The notes: generated by a model from the sequence alone, not told the origin. Positions 36,672 to 48,558 are shown, numbered from the stretch's first letter. The stretch: 64,000 nucleotides of DNA from Paracoccaceae bacterium (GCA_024742405.1 JANSYP010000001.1:1860001-1924000), one strand, 5' to 3'. A program made the numbers and translations.

Positions 36672-37537
36672 TCTGGGAGACGGTTCTTCAGCCCTTTGCC
36701 GATTTCGGGTTCATGCGCCGCGCGCTTTTGGGGTGCATCGCCATCTCCGTCGGCGCGACGCCGGTGGGCGTGTTCCTGATGCTGCGTCGCATGAGCCTCA
36801 CAGGCGACGCGATGGCCCATGCCATTCTGCCGGGGGCGGCTGTTGGCTATCTCGTCGCCGGTCTTTCGCTTGGCGCGATGACTGTCGGCGGATTGATCGC
36901 CGGAATGGCGGTGGCGCTGCTTTCGGGCCTCGTCACCCGCGTCACGGCACTCCGCGAGGACGCAAGCCTCGCCGCCTTCTACCTGATCTCGCTGGCGCTC
37001 GGTGTGCTGATTGTCTCGACCCGGGGGAGCAACGTGGACCTGATGCATGTCCTCTTCGGGACGGTTCTCGCGCTCGATGACGCGGCGCTGATCCTGCTCT
37101 GTTCGATTGCAAGCGTTTCCTTGCTGACGCTGGCGTTGGTCTTCCGGCCATTGGTTCTCGAATGCGCCGATCCGCAATTTCTCCGCTCCGTCAGCACGCT
37201 CAGTGCGCTCACACACTTTGTCTTTCTGGCGCTGGTCGTCGCGAACCTCGTGGCCGGGTTCCATGCCCTGGGGACCCTGATGGCGGTCGGCATCATGATC
37301 CTGCCGGCCGCGGCCGCCCGGTTCTGGGCGGAAACGGTCGGCGGGATGGTCTTCGGTGCGGTCGTTGTCGCCATGCTGTCGAGCGTTGCGGGCCTGCTGC
37401 TGTCCTATCACTACAGCCTGCCCTCCGGGCCGGCGATCATCCTTGTGGCGGGTGTCGCCTATGGGCTGTCGCTCGTTCTGGGCCCGGTCGGCGGCATTGT
37501 TGCCCAGGCGCTGCCGCGCCGCCCTCTCAACACCTAA
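36668..37537 (+). CDS. znuB: Zinc ABC transporter permease ZnuB
   Basis: 289 residues, hydrophobic throughout, with the ABC-3 permease family layout of 8-9 membrane helices. Family motifs: LLGCIAISVGATPVGVFLML, RRMSLTGDAMAHAILPGAA, and the cytoplasmic EAA-like DASLAAFYLISLALGV region. It forms the channel for periplasmic zinc delivered by ZnuA. ATG 36668 overlaps the znuC stop; 12 bases separate it from znuA. Confidence 0.93.
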   Translation: MIWETVLQPFADFGFMRRALLGCIAISVGATPVGVFLMLRRMSLTGDAMAHAILPGAAVGYLVAGLSLGAMTVGGLIAGMAVALLSGLVTRVTALREDASLAAFYLISLALGVLIVSTRGSNVDLMHVLFGTVLALDDAALILLCSIASVSLLTLALVFRPLVLECADPQFLRSVSTLSALTHFVFLALVVANLVAGFHALGTLMAVGIMILPAAAARFWAETVGGMVFGAVVVAMLSSVAGLLLSYHYSLPSGPAIILVAGVAYGLSLVLGPVGGIVAQALPRRPLNT

Positions 37538-37549
37538 AAGGATCCGTAC

Positions 37550-38686
37550 ATGCCTCTTCGCCGACATTTCCTCGCGTCCGCCTCTGCGATTGTCGCTCTT
37601 TCGACACTCGGCAGCGGCGCTCTGCGCGCCGAAACGCCGATCTCCGTCGTCGCCAGCTTCTCTATTCTGGGCGACATGGTGGAACAGGTTGGCGGTGAGT
37701 TCGTGAGTGTGGAGACGCTCGTGGGGCCCAATGGCGACACCCATGTCTATCAGCCGACCCCCGCGGCGGCACGGGCGGTGCAAGGCGCCGATATCCTGGT
37801 CGTCAACGGTCTGGAGTTCGAAGGATGGCTCGATAGGCTGGCCGAAGCCGCGGCCTTTGACGGAACTCTGGTTGTTGCGACGACCGGGATTGAGCCCATC
37901 GCCTATGGCGATCCGCATGACGATCATCACGGGGACGCGCATGCCGGTCATGACCACGACGAGACCGAAGCGCACGGCGGCCATGACGACCATGCTCACC
38001 ACGCGGAAGAGAGCGCAGGCCATGACGATCTCGAGCATCATGGCGAAGACGAAGCTGACCATGACCACCACGCCGAGGAGCACGCAGGCCACGACGATCA
38101 CGAAGATCATGGCGAAGACCATGCCAGCCACGAGGATCACCACGGGCACGACCACGGCGCCTTCGATCCCCATGCATGGCAGAGCCTCGACAATGCGGTG
38201 GTCTATGTCGACGCGATCACCGCTGCGTTGGCGCAAGCCGATCCGTCCAATGCGAGCGCCTTCTACCAGAACCGCGCGGCCTACGTGGCAGAGATCGAGG
38301 CGCTGGATGCAGAGATCCATACGCTCATGGACGCGCTTCCCGAGGCACAGCGCACGGTCGTAACCTCGCATGACGCCTTCCAGTACTTTGGCCGTGATTA
38401 CGGTCTGACCTTCCTGGCGCCGCAGGGTTTGAGCACCGAGTCCGAGGCGTCGGCCAAGGATGTGGCAGAACTGATCGAGCATATGCGCACGGACGGAGTC
38501 TCGGCCGTGTTCCTCGAAAACATCAGCGACAGCCGGCTGTTGGAGCAGATTGCCCGCGAGACCGGCGCCAGCATCGGCGGCACGCTCTACCCCGGGGCAT
38601 TGTCCGAACAGGACGGCCCGGCCGCAACCTATCTCGACATGATGCGCCACAACGCGGTGACGCTGACGTCGGCTCTTGGCTCCTGA
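37550..38686 (+). CDS. znuA: Zinc-binding periplasmic protein ZnuA with a very His-rich loop
   Basis: 378 residues with a signal peptide (MPLRRHFLASASAIVALSTL to ALRAE). Cluster A-I solute-binding protein of zinc ABC importers: the zinc ligands are visible as His in NGDTHVYQP, His in DPHAWQS and His in SHDAFQYFG. Between the first two lies a loop of about 85 residues (bases about 37910-38160) made almost only of His, Asp, Glu, Gly and Ala (HDDHHGDAHAGHDHDETEAH and onward). Such loops act as zinc sponges or guides in ZnuA proteins, and this one is long. AAAGGAT precedes ATG 37550 at good spacing. Confidence 0.95.
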   Translation: MPLRRHFLASASAIVALSTLGSGALRAETPISVVASFSILGDMVEQVGGEFVSVETLVGPNGDTHVYQPTPAAARAVQGADILVVNGLEFEGWLDRLAEAAAFDGTLVVATTGIEPIAYGDPHDDHHGDAHAGHDHDETEAHGGHDDHAHHAEESAGHDDLEHHGEDEADHDHHAEEHAGHDDHEDHGEDHASHEDHHGHDHGAFDPHAWQSLDNAVVYVDAITAALAQADPSNASAFYQNRAAYVAEIEALDAEIHTLMDALPEAQRTVVTSHDAFQYFGRDYGLTFLAPQGLSTESEASAKDVAELIEHMRTDGVSAVFLENISDSRLLEQIARETGASIGGTLYPGALSEQDGPAATYLDMMRHNAVTLTSALGS

Positions 38687-38695
38687 CGCCCGGCG

Positions 38696-39793
38696 ATGAT
38701 GCCGCAAGACACACGGCTGCCGGTGACGGTCCTGACGGGGTTCCTCGGCGCTGGCAAGACGACCTTGCTCAACGCCATTCTCGCCGATGCTTCGTCGGGA
38801 CGGATCGCAGTGATCGTCAATGAGTTCGGCGAGGCGGGGCTCGACCACGACCTGATCGAGACCGCGGGCGAGGATATCGCCCTGATGCAATCCGGGTGCC
38901 TGTGCTGTTCATTGCTCGGCGACCTGTCCAACACCTTGCTCAGTCTACTGGCGCGGCGGGACGACGGCGAGTTGTCCTTCGACCGGGTGGTGATCGAAAC
39001 CACCGGCCTCGCAGATCCCGGCCCGATCCTGCAGACGCTGGTCACGGACCGCCACCTCGCGAGGGCGACCCGCATGGACGGCGTCGTGACCGTCGCGGAT
39101 GCCGTGAACGGGCCCGCGACGCTCGACGCCCAGTTCGAAGCAGTGTCGCAGGTTGCGATGGCGGACCTGATTATCCTCAGCAAGTCAGACCTGGAGACAG
39201 CGGAAAAGGTCAGCCTGTTCGAGGCCCGCCTGACCGCCCTCAATCCAGGGGTCCGCATCCTGCATTCGGTCCGGGGTGAAGGCACATCCGGGCGGATCTG
39301 GGGCTTGAGTGGTCTTCGCCACGACATTGCGACCGATGACGCCCTCGCCTGGACGACCGTGCCCGTGCCGTCCGCGGATCCCTTCTCGAACCTCACAGGA
39401 TTGCTGCCGTCAAAGCCTGCGCCCGGTCGCATGTCGGCGCACGATGCACGGATCTGCACGGCATCGATCGTGATCGAGGAGCCGCTCGACGGCGACCTGT
39501 TCGACGAGTGGCTGAATTCCCTTGTCGCCATGCGGGGCCGGAACATCCTGCGCACGAAAGGCATCGTGTTCCTTCAGGATATCCGTCTGCCGTTCGTCTT
39601 CCACGGCGTGCAGCAGATATTCACCCCCCCCATGCCGCTGCTCAACTGGCCGGGCGGCGCGCGTCATTCGCGCATCGTGGTCATCGCCCGGGACGTTCGT
39701 CTGCGCGAGCTTCAAGGAAGTCTCGAAGACCTCGCGCGCGCGAATGCAACGCGCAGCGCCCTACGCAATCCAGATGGAGTATTCGGATCATGA
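38696..39793 (+). CDS. COG0523 GTPase 1 (CobW/ZigA-like zinc metallochaperone)
   Basis: 365 residues. Walker [10 protein letters not shown] (15-23), the COG0523 metal motif CxCC in [12 protein letters not shown] (66-77), switch region [11 protein letters not shown]4-like LSKSD, and a C-terminal CobW_C domain ([20 protein letters not shown]). Members of this family under Zur control hand zinc to client enzymes when it is scarce, with GTP hydrolysis. It starts 9 bases after znuA and overlaps the next family member (ATGA). Confidence 0.9.
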   Translation: MMPQDTRLPVTVLTGFLGAGKTTLLNAILADASSGRIAVIVNEFGEAGLDHDLIETAGEDIALMQSGCLCCSLLGDLSNTLLSLLARRDDGELSFDRVVIETTGLADPGPILQTLVTDRHLARATRMDGVVTVADAVNGPATLDAQFEAVSQVAMADLIILSKSDLETAEKVSLFEARLTALNPGVRILHSVRGEGTSGRIWGLSGLRHDIATDDALAWTTVPVPSADPFSNLTGLLPSKPAPGRMSAHDARICTASIVIEEPLDGDLFDEWLNSLVAMRGRNILRTKGIVFLQDIRLPFVFHGVQQIFTPPMPLLNWPGGARHSRIVVIARDVRLRELQGSLEDLARANATRSALRNPDGVFGS

Positions 39794-40997
39794 CAGACAC
39801 CCGCCTTCCCGTCACCGTGCTGTCCGGGTTTCTCGGCGCAGGAAAAACGACGCTCCTCAACCGGGTCCTGAACAACCGCGAAGGCCGTCGGGTGGCGGTG
39901 ATCGTGAACGACATGTCCGAAGTGAACATCGACGCTGATCTGGTGCGCGCCGACACCGCGCTCAGCCGCACCGATGAGACCCTTGTCGAAATGTCGAACG
40001 GCTGCATCTGCTGCACGCTCCGCGACGATCTGCTGGCAGAGGTGCGCCGCCTGGCCGGCGAGGGACGTTTCGATTACCTGCTGATCGAGTCCACCGGCAT
40101 CTCCGAGCCCCTGCCTGTCGCCGCGACGTTCGATTTCCGCGACGAGGGCGGCGACAGCCTGTCGGATGTCGCGCGCCTCGACACGATGGTGACGGTCGTG
40201 GATGCGGTGAACCTGCTGCAGGACTACTCCAGCCACGATTTCCTGAGCGACCGCGGCGAAACGATGGGTGATGACGACGAACGCACCCTCGTCCATCTGC
40301 TGACCGACCAGATCGAGTTTGCGGATGTGGTGATCCTGAACAAGGTCGCGGATGCGGGGCCGGAGCGCACGGATGCGGCCCGCAAGATCATCCGCAGCCT
40401 CAATGCCGACACCAGGATCATCGAGACAAACCACTCTGTCGTCAGCGCCGAGACGATCCTCGACACCGGCCTGTTCAATTTCGAGAAAGCCCACGAGCAC
40501 CCGATGTGGGCCAAGGAACTCTACGGGTTTGCCGACCATGTGCCGGAGACCGAGGAATACGGCGTTGCAAGTTTCGTCTACCGCGCGCGCCAACCTTTCG
40601 TGCCGGAGAAGATCCTCGCCGTGCTCAATGGCAACATGCCCGGCGTTATCCGCGCCAAGGGGCATTTCTGGATCGCAACCCGACCGGATTGGGTCGCCGA
40701 GTTCTCCCTCGCCGGGTCGCTGTCTTCGATAAAGCCTCTGGGAACCTGGTGGGCGACGCTACCGAAAGAGCGGTGGCCCGATCATGAAGGGGCTCGCCGC
40801 TATCTGGCAGAACACTGGAAGGAGCCCTGGGGCGACCGGCGGCAAGAGATCGTCTTTATCGGCGCCGGGATCGATTGGCCAAGGTTGAAGGCGCGCCTCG
40901 ATGCAGCCCTTCTTCCCGCGATGATGGCGCCCGGGGTCGAGTTCCTTCCGCAGCTTCCGGACCCGTTTCCGGCCTGGCGGCAGCCAGAGGTGGCGGC

Positions 40998-41001
<4 letters not shown>
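39790..41001 (+). CDS. COG0523 GTPase 2 (ZigA-like zinc metallochaperone)
   Basis: 403 residues, longer than its upstream paralogue. Walker [10 protein letters not shown] (13-21), [10 protein letters not shown] (a conserved hallmark of the ZigA/YciC group), CxCC in [12 protein letters not shown] (70-81), [12 protein letters not shown], and LNKVAD as the G4 region. The C-terminal domain carries [10 protein letters not shown] and the ending [20 protein letters not shown], as in ZigA-type members. Start ATG 39790 overlaps the previous stop; its own stop overlaps the DUF1826 start. Two intact members in tandem suggest different client proteins. Confidence 0.92.
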
Positions 41002-43462
<2,461 letters not shown>

Positions 43463-43463
<1 letters not shown>

Positions 43464-43753
43464 TGTCAACGAACCGGGGCCAAACCAGCCTCAAGCGGAG
43501 ACGCCGCAGCACCGATCCGATGCGCGATTACGACCGCCTGCCCGCCGAGCTCCGCACCTGGCTTGCAGCCGCCATCCTGCCCTGGAGCCCCCGCTCCGTC
43601 CGACGCGCATATGAGCGGGTCAATGCCAGGACGGGATGCGCGGCCAGCGCTCTGGCGGAGCTCGACCTGATGCAAAAGCGGCTCGTGGCGCGGGACTCGC
43701 GGAAAGTCTGGGGCGCGGATCATCCCGATGCGTTCCCCGTGCCGCCTGAATGA
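43463..43753 (+). CDS. Small basic protein, DUF6525-like
   Basis: 96 residues, Arg-rich, with SLKRRRRSTDPMRDYDRLPA, LRTWLAAAILPWSPRSVRRA and a C-terminal KVWGADHPDAFP. The blocks DYDRLP..LR.WL....LPW and ALAELD match what I recall of DUF6525, a small family of unknown function in Rhodobacteraceae; the family name is from memory. No cysteines. TGATG overlap upstream, ATGA overlap downstream, so certainly part of the operon. Confidence 0.7.
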
Positions 43754-44571
43754 CGCGTATCGCCGCCACAGTTCTGACCGGCTCGCTGGGAGCGGGCAAA
43801 TCCACCTTCATGAACGGTTTGATCTCGGTGCCCCGGTTCCCGCGCACGGCTGTCATCGTGAACCAATTCGGCGACGACAGCGTCGATGGGGGTTTGAGCG
43901 CCCGCGCCGATGAACGGGCCTTGGCGACGTCCGCCGGGTGTCTGGTCTGTTGGTCCGCGACGGACGGCCGCCGGTCATTGCTGCACTTCTTGACCCAGGT
44001 GGATCTTGGGCATGGCCTGCCTGATGAGCGAATAGTTGTCGAAACACCTGGATTGGTGGATCCCGCGATGGTGTTACAGTGCTTCATGAGCAACGACGAC
44101 GCGCAGGACCGCTTTGTTTTGATCGGGGGTGTCATCCTCGTCGATGCGGTCAACGGCACAGATCCGCTGGCGCGCGTCGAACGACGGCACCCGCCGATCC
44201 GGCGATGTCAAAAGCACTCCAGGGTCGCTTCCGCCTTCTGTTTCAGAGCAGCTGCGCCGATAGAGGCTAAGGCGCGACAGGCCGGCGTGGCAGGTCTTCA
44301 AGACCTGTTCGGGCGAGATCTGTTGCAGATCAAAGGGCTTGTGGAGGTCGTCGGTGTACCGGGCTGTCCGCCTGTGCTCCATGCGGTTGGCCATGTTTCA
44401 TCCCCGCCCCGGTTTCTGGATGCCTGGCTCGACGGGATTGCCACAGCACGCATCGTTGTGGTCGCGAGCGGCCGCGCGCGCAGGGCCGCGCCGGACCTTC
44501 TCGTCGAGCTCCTTCCCGAGTTACGGACCTTGAGGACAACCAAGCCTGCACACGAATTCGAGATCCAATGA
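43750..44571 (+). CDS. COG0523 protein 3, degenerate
   Basis: 273 residues, about 90 shorter than copy 1. A COG0523-like start with LTGSLGAGKST (P-loop kept) and VIVNQFGDD, but the metal motif is GCLVCW rather than GCxCC, so one of the three cysteines is lost. The segment between about 140 and 185 (RRHPPIRRCQKHSRVASAFC) replaces the NKxD guanine-recognition block and looks out of register. The C-terminal domain returns with LLQIKGLVEVVG and HAVGHVSSPPRFL. Either a paralogue under decay (compensating indels) or one with a new role. It is held in the operon by ATGA overlaps on both sides. Confidence 0.7.
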   Translation: MTRIAATVLTGSLGAGKSTFMNGLISVPRFPRTAVIVNQFGDDSVDGGLSARADERALATSAGCLVCWSATDGRRSLLHFLTQVDLGHGLPDERIVVETPGLVDPAMVLQCFMSNDDAQDRFVLIGGVILVDAVNGTDPLARVERRHPPIRRCQKHSRVASAFCFRAAAPIEAKARQAGVAGLQDLFGRDLLQIKGLVEVVGVPGCPPVLHAVGHVSSPPRFLDAWLDGIATARIVVVASGRARRAAPDLLVELLPELRTLRTTKPAHEFEIQ

Positions 44572-45233
44572 TCACTGCTATCGCAAGACTTGGCCGAGCA
44601 GGCGCCTTCGCAGCGCTTCTTGGAGGAATTGCCGATCCCGCCGATGCACACCCTCATGTCTTTGTCGACGGCGGCGTCGATTTCGTCTTTGGCGAGGGCA
44701 AGGTTCTAGAGGCGCTCGCCGTGACGTGGCGCTTTGATGCGTTCGAGACACTCTACACCATGTCCGCCAACGGCATCCGCCTCGAGGCGGACGGCACGCT
44801 TTCCGAGATGGATCTCGCGCGGCTCGCCCAGGCCCTCGCCGTTTGGCCCGAGGACTTCGAGGGATCGGCCCACGCGTCTCTCAGTGGGATGCCCATCGCT
44901 CTGGCCCCCGCCAGTGGCTTTGGCGCGGAACTGGTGGACGGAAGGTTACAGGTGACGTTCACGCGCACGCTCGACGAGCCCTTGGCCGCCGCCGGACGAC
45001 TGTTGGAAGTGAGCTTTCACGAAGCGACGTATTTCTACGCGTTCTCCGTCACCGACCCACCGATCCTGCGCGGGGACAGCGCAGGATGCGCCTCCGAAGT
45101 CGTTCCGTTCGAGCCGAGTGAAGCCGACAGCGTCTTGCAATCGACGCTTCTGTCCCTCGGACGAGAGGAAACACCAGAGATCGCGAATGTCGGAGCGCTC
45201 TTTGCGGATTGGATCCTTGTGACATGCGACTAG
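44568..45233 (+). CDS. DUF1007 periplasmic protein
   Basis: 221 residues with a signal peptide (to about residue 27, DPADA). The mature protein begins HPHVFVDGGVDFVF, the DUF1007 hallmark in which N-terminal histidines probably bind a metal. DUF1007 genes almost always precede a NicO/RcnA-type transporter, as here, and are assumed to deliver or receive a divalent metal in the periplasm. One cysteine near the C terminus and the final Cys may not form a disulfide. The ATG overlaps the previous stop; the next gene begins inside the last codons. Confidence 0.82.
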   Translation: MITAIARLGRAGAFAALLGGIADPADAHPHVFVDGGVDFVFGEGKVLEALAVTWRFDAFETLYTMSANGIRLEADGTLSEMDLARLAQALAVWPEDFEGSAHASLSGMPIALAPASGFGAELVDGRLQVTFTRTLDEPLAAAGRLLEVSFHEATYFYAFSVTDPPILRGDSAGCASEVVPFEPSEADSVLQSTLLSLGREETPEIANVGALFADWILVTCD

Positions 45234-46120
45234 CGCTTGGCCTTCTGATCCTGGTGGTGCTGGTCTGTCTGGGGCTGTTTCTGGTGCGCGAGGCTGACGG
45301 CCTCGCGCAATGGGCCGTCACCTGGCAACGCGCCTTTCAGAACGAGATGGCGGCCGCCGTGCGGGCGATCCAGGCCGGAGACGCCGGGGCATGGAGCGCG
45401 CTGCTGCTCGGCGCCGGCGCCTATGGCTTCGTCCATGCTGTCGGGCCCGGACATGGCAAGTACCTGATCGGCGGCGCCGGGCTGGGTTCCAGCGTATCGG
45501 CCCGGCGCCTGCTCGGCTTGTCCCTCGCGTCCAGTCTGGCACAGGCGCTCTGGGCGATTGTGCTGGTCTATGGTGGCTTCTCCCTGCTGCAGGTCACCGC
45601 CCAAAGCATGACGATTCTGGCTGAAGACGTCCTTGCCCCCGCGAGTTATGCCGCCATCGCCACGGTCGGCGCCGTGTTCGTTTGGCGCGGTGCTCGGTCC
45701 CTGCTCCAGATGCGCGCGGCCCGGCAACACGCCGCGTCGCACACCGATGCGTCGGGCTGCGGATGCCATGGCCACGGGCCGACACCTGACGAGGCAGCCC
45801 GTCTGGGGTCTTTGCGCGACGCGGTTTTGCTGATCGGCAGCATCGCCATTCGACCCTGCACCGGCGCGATCTTCCTTCTGGTCATAGCTTGGCAGATGGG
45901 CATTGAATTCGCCGGAGCGATTGCCGTCATCGTAATGGGCTTGGGGACAGCAGGCCTTACCTGTCTCGTCGCGATCTCCAGCGTCACGGCGCGCGGGATG
46001 GCCGTTTTCTCCAGCGACAGCCTGGGAATGCTGCGGATCGCCCGTCCGTCCCTGGAGTTGTTGGCCGGAAGCGTCATCGTCTGGATCAGCCTTCAAACCT
46101 TGAGCCGCCTCATCTCGTGA
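45224..46120 (+). CDS. RcnA/NicO-family metal transporter
   Basis: 298 residues, six or seven membrane helices. Family motif HAVGPGHGKYLIGG in the first cytoplasmic/membrane segment and the second conserved IRPCTGAIFLLVIAW motif. A His/Cys-rich cytoplasmic loop (ARQHAASHTDASGCGCHGHG) between helices 3 and 4 should bind metal. RcnA-type proteins export Ni/Co; members paired with DUF1007 inside Zur regulons are proposed to move zinc, direction unknown. Start ATG 45224 lies within the DUF1007 gene (10-base overlap). Last gene of the zinc operon; no clear terminator follows. Confidence 0.85.
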   Translation: MRLALGLLILVVLVCLGLFLVREADGLAQWAVTWQRAFQNEMAAAVRAIQAGDAGAWSALLLGAGAYGFVHAVGPGHGKYLIGGAGLGSSVSARRLLGLSLASSLAQALWAIVLVYGGFSLLQVTAQSMTILAEDVLAPASYAAIATVGAVFVWRGARSLLQMRAARQHAASHTDASGCGCHGHGPTPDEAARLGSLRDAVLLIGSIAIRPCTGAIFLLVIAWQMGIEFAGAIAVIVMGLGTAGLTCLVAISSVTARGMAVFSSDSLGMLRIARPSLELLAGSVIVWISLQTLSRLIS

Positions 46121-46259
46121 CGCTCACATATATATGCCAGCGTGCCCGGTTTGGATCAGCGCAACTGGAAATCTCGTATCTCCTGTGCCGCGCAAGCATC
46201 GCTGGTGCCCTGTCGTTGCAAGGAAACGTGGAAAACCCAAGGCCTGGATCGTCCGCACA

Positions 46260-46712
46260 ATTAGAGTTCGCTCGGCCAGAATTTTCGCCGTCGCGGCGAA
46301 GATCTGCTTCGACCGGCTCGTATGAGGTGCTCCAGGCGCTCACCTCCCTGATCCTGCAAGGAGGTGCTCCCGATTACCCGAGATCCGAGGTGCCGGCGGA
46401 TGTGCGATCGGTTCGAGCAACCATTGGCGACGGCCCGGGGTTCATCGCCGAGCCCCTGCAGACCAGGCTGAGGCACGTCGGCTTCGACCCAATCCGCATC
46501 CTGCCAGGATCGCCTTGGCAGAAGGGCTGCAAAGCGGGCGTAAATGGCACCCTCCGCCGAGAGCTGCCCGACGCTTAGTGGTTTGCGAGCCCCCGCCAGG
46601 CCCAAACCGTCATCGACATCTGGCGCAGTCAGTACAAAAGGATCCGCCCACCTGTCCCTGTAACAATTTACAGAAACCGCCAAAGCATGGTCCAATCAAC
46701 AGGGGCTGGACA
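46260..46712 (+). pseudogene. IS3-family orfB (integrase) C-terminal remnant
   Basis: The plus frame encodes DGPGFIAEPLQTRLRHVGFD, ILPGSPWQKGCKAGVNGTLR and RELPDA, then an in-frame TAG (46576-46578), then RQAQTVIDIWRSQYKRIRPP. These are successive blocks of the IS3 rve integrase core (DNGPEF..., GSPW.NG, ...W...YN..RPH). The DNGPEF glycine/glutamate motif is mutated and the upstream part is unrecognisable. Dead. Confidence 0.75.
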
Positions 46713-46720
46713 GCGCGGGC

Positions 46721-47157
46721 GATGCCGAGCGTGCCCATGTCGTGGCACTCCTGCCGATGAGCTTCGCGCGCGGCATGATGGACGGGCCCACGCCGCCGTA
46801 CCGTATCGAGAATCCTCCGCCCGGCACCTTTGCGACGCTAATGGTCGACGCGATCACCGGCATCCCTACCGGCCCGGGCATCAGCGTCATGACTGTGGGC
46901 CGCGACCATTAAGAACGGCGAAAGCGCGTGGCCGCGAGGCTCCGCCAGATCCCCTCCATCCTGCTGATCGACAGCCTCCACGCCACGCTCGACAGCTCGG
47001 CCTTCGCCGCCGCGCGCTTCTGGAAGGTCCGCACCCTAGGGCAGTCCGAAATGGCGCCGCCGCAGATCCGCTGTCTCTGGATCGCCACTGGCAACACCCC
47101 GGAGTTCTCCAGCGAGACGGCCCGGCGCCGCGTGCGCATCCGGCTCCGCGCGTCGTT
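46721..47157 (+). pseudogene. Island-type AAA/primase-helicase-like ATPase fragment
   Basis: A single frame, broken by TAA 46910-46912, reads YRIENPPPGTFATLMVDAIT, VMTVGRDH-stop-ERRKRVAARLRQIPS, then ILLIDSLHATLDSSAFAAA and IRCLWIATGNTPEFSSETAR. The block order (PPGTG-like loop, an LLID Walker B, an I/L-W-I-A-T-G-N sensor 1 and an arginine-finger region) matches plasmid and genomic-island ATPases. The Walker A Gly-Lys is lost (PGTFAT). The homology stops at the end of the D-amino-acid aminotransferase gene on the other strand, marking the island edge. Confidence 0.7.
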
Positions 47158-48012
47158 TCAGACCGCCACGCGGCTGCATTCGTCCATGTAGATCTCGCGC
47201 AACCGGCGGCTGACACGTCCCGGCGTGCCGTCGCCGATCTCGACCCCGTCGATCTCCACCACGGGAGTCACAAAGGTCGTGGCCGAGGTGACAAAGGCCT
47301 CCGCCGCTTCCTTGGCCTCCTCCAGCGTGAAGGGCCGTTCCTCCACCACCATCTGCGCCTCGCGGGCAAAGCGCAGCACCGCGGCCCGCGTGATCCCGTG
47401 CAGGATGGCATTGCTCAGGTCGCGGGTGACGATGCGCCCGTCCTGGGTCACGATATAGGCGTTGTTGCTGGTGCCTTCGGTGACGAATCCGTCCTCGACC
47501 ATCCAGGCGTCGTCGGCGCCCTCGGCCTTGGCCGCCATCTTGCCCATCGCCGGATAGAGCAGCTGCACCGTCTTGATGTCGCGCCGGCCCCACCGCAGAT
47601 CCTCGATGGAGATCACCTTGATGCCGGCCGCCGCCTTGGGCGATTCCGACAGGTTCATCACCTGCGTGAACAGCACCAGCGAGGGCACCGGCTCCGCAGG
47701 ATAGGCGAAATCGCGGTCCGCGGGCCCGCGCGTGACCTGCAGATAGACGAGCCCCTCCTCGACCCCGTTCTGCTTGACCAATTCGCGGTGGATGCGCAGC
47801 AGCTCCGCGTCATCGACCGGCGCCGGCATGTCCAGCTCACCGAGCGAGCGATTCAGCCGCGCACAATGGCCGTCGAAATCCACCAGTTTCCCGCCAAGCA
47901 CCGAGGTCACCTCATAGACCCCGTCGGCGAACAGAAATCCGCGGTCGAAGACCGAGATTTTCGCATCTTCCTCGGGCAGGAACTCCCCATTGACATAGAC
48001 AGTACGGCTCAT
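47158..48012 (-). CDS. D-amino-acid aminotransferase
   Basis: 284 residues, class IV PLP aminotransferase. VYVNGEFLPEEDAKISVFDR and GFLFADGVYEV form the N-terminal fold; the PLP lysine is in RRDIKTVQLLYP; SNNAYIV and GITRAAVL are the phosphate-binding regions. Overall closest to D-alanine transaminase (Dat), which interconverts D-amino acids with 2-oxoglutarate, making D-Glu. AAGGAGA is well placed before ATG 48012, ruling out the longer frame. The dgcA/dgcN genes for D-glutamate breakdown lie about 0.8 kb away on the same strand, a plausible functional link. Confidence 0.88.
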   Translation of the reverse strand: MSRTVYVNGEFLPEEDAKISVFDRGFLFADGVYEVTSVLGGKLVDFDGHCARLNRSLGELDMPAPVDDAELLRIHRELVKQNGVEEGLVYLQVTRGPADRDFAYPAEPVPSLVLFTQVMNLSESPKAAAGIKVISIEDLRWGRRDIKTVQLLYPAMGKMAAKAEGADDAWMVEDGFVTEGTSNNAYIVTQDGRIVTRDLSNAILHGITRAAVLRFAREAQMVVEERPFTLEEAKEAAEAFVTSATTFVTPVVEIDGVEIGDGTPGRVSRRLREIYMDECSRVAV

Positions 48013-48309
48013 GGGCTGGTCTCCTTGCAATCTGCGCCTGCCTAGCCCGGCCCATCGGGCAGGTCCAGCGCAAGCTTTTCGGGCGTTCGCGCGTCACCGC
48101 CCGGCGGGAAAACGCCCGTCCGGCGGCTAGATGATGCACCCCCTTAAACTTCATGCGACAGACAGCTTGACTATGGCCTGACATGACCCCATTTACCCGC
48201 TGCGACGTTACCGCTATCGGCACTGCTCCTTTTGGCTCAGTCTCTCGATCTTGCATGACTTTGCCGCCCTGCCGCATTCCGCGGGCAGACCAAGAAGAGG
48301 AGAAGCACC

Positions 48310-48516
48310 ATGGCTTCTGGCACCGTAAAATGGTTCAACTCAACCAAAGGCTTCGGCTTCATCGCGCCCGATGGCGGCGGCAAGGACGTGTTTGTGCACA
48401 TCTCTGCCGTTGAGCGTGCCGGCCTCACCGGCCTGGCCGACGACCAGAAAGTGACGTTTGATGTAGAACCCGGCCGCGACGGCCGCGAAAGCGCGACCAA
48501 CATCGCGCTGGCCTGA
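48310..48516 (+). CDS. Cold-shock protein (CspA family)
   Basis: 68 residues, one cold-shock domain. RNP-1 KGFGFIAP and RNP-2 VFVHISA are both intact, preceded by [11 protein letters not shown]. Binds single-stranded RNA/DNA and melts mRNA structure. GAGGAG lies 8 bases before ATG. A 5' leader of about 100-200 bases is plausible, as usual for csp mRNAs, but no element can be proven. A strong terminator follows. Confidence 0.95.
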   Translation: MASGTVKWFNSTKGFGFIAPDGGGKDVFVHISAVERAGLTGLADDQKVTFDVEPGRDGRESATNIALA

Positions 48517-48558
48517 CGCACGTCCCCTTTCGGGACGTTCGCAGGAACGACCAAGACA

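Noticed and set aside
37910-38160. CRISPR-like repetitive DNA
   Set aside because: The periodicity comes from His/Asp/Glu codons in the ZnuA loop; there are no equal repeats with unique spacers.
36497-38890. A 797-codon minus-strand frame opposite znuB-znuA
   Set aside because: Shadow of high GC3 and of the repetitive His codons of znuA; no family features.
48130-48309. Cold-shock thermosensor or riboswitch in the csp leader
   Set aside because: A long leader is likely, but I cannot show a conserved structure by eye.
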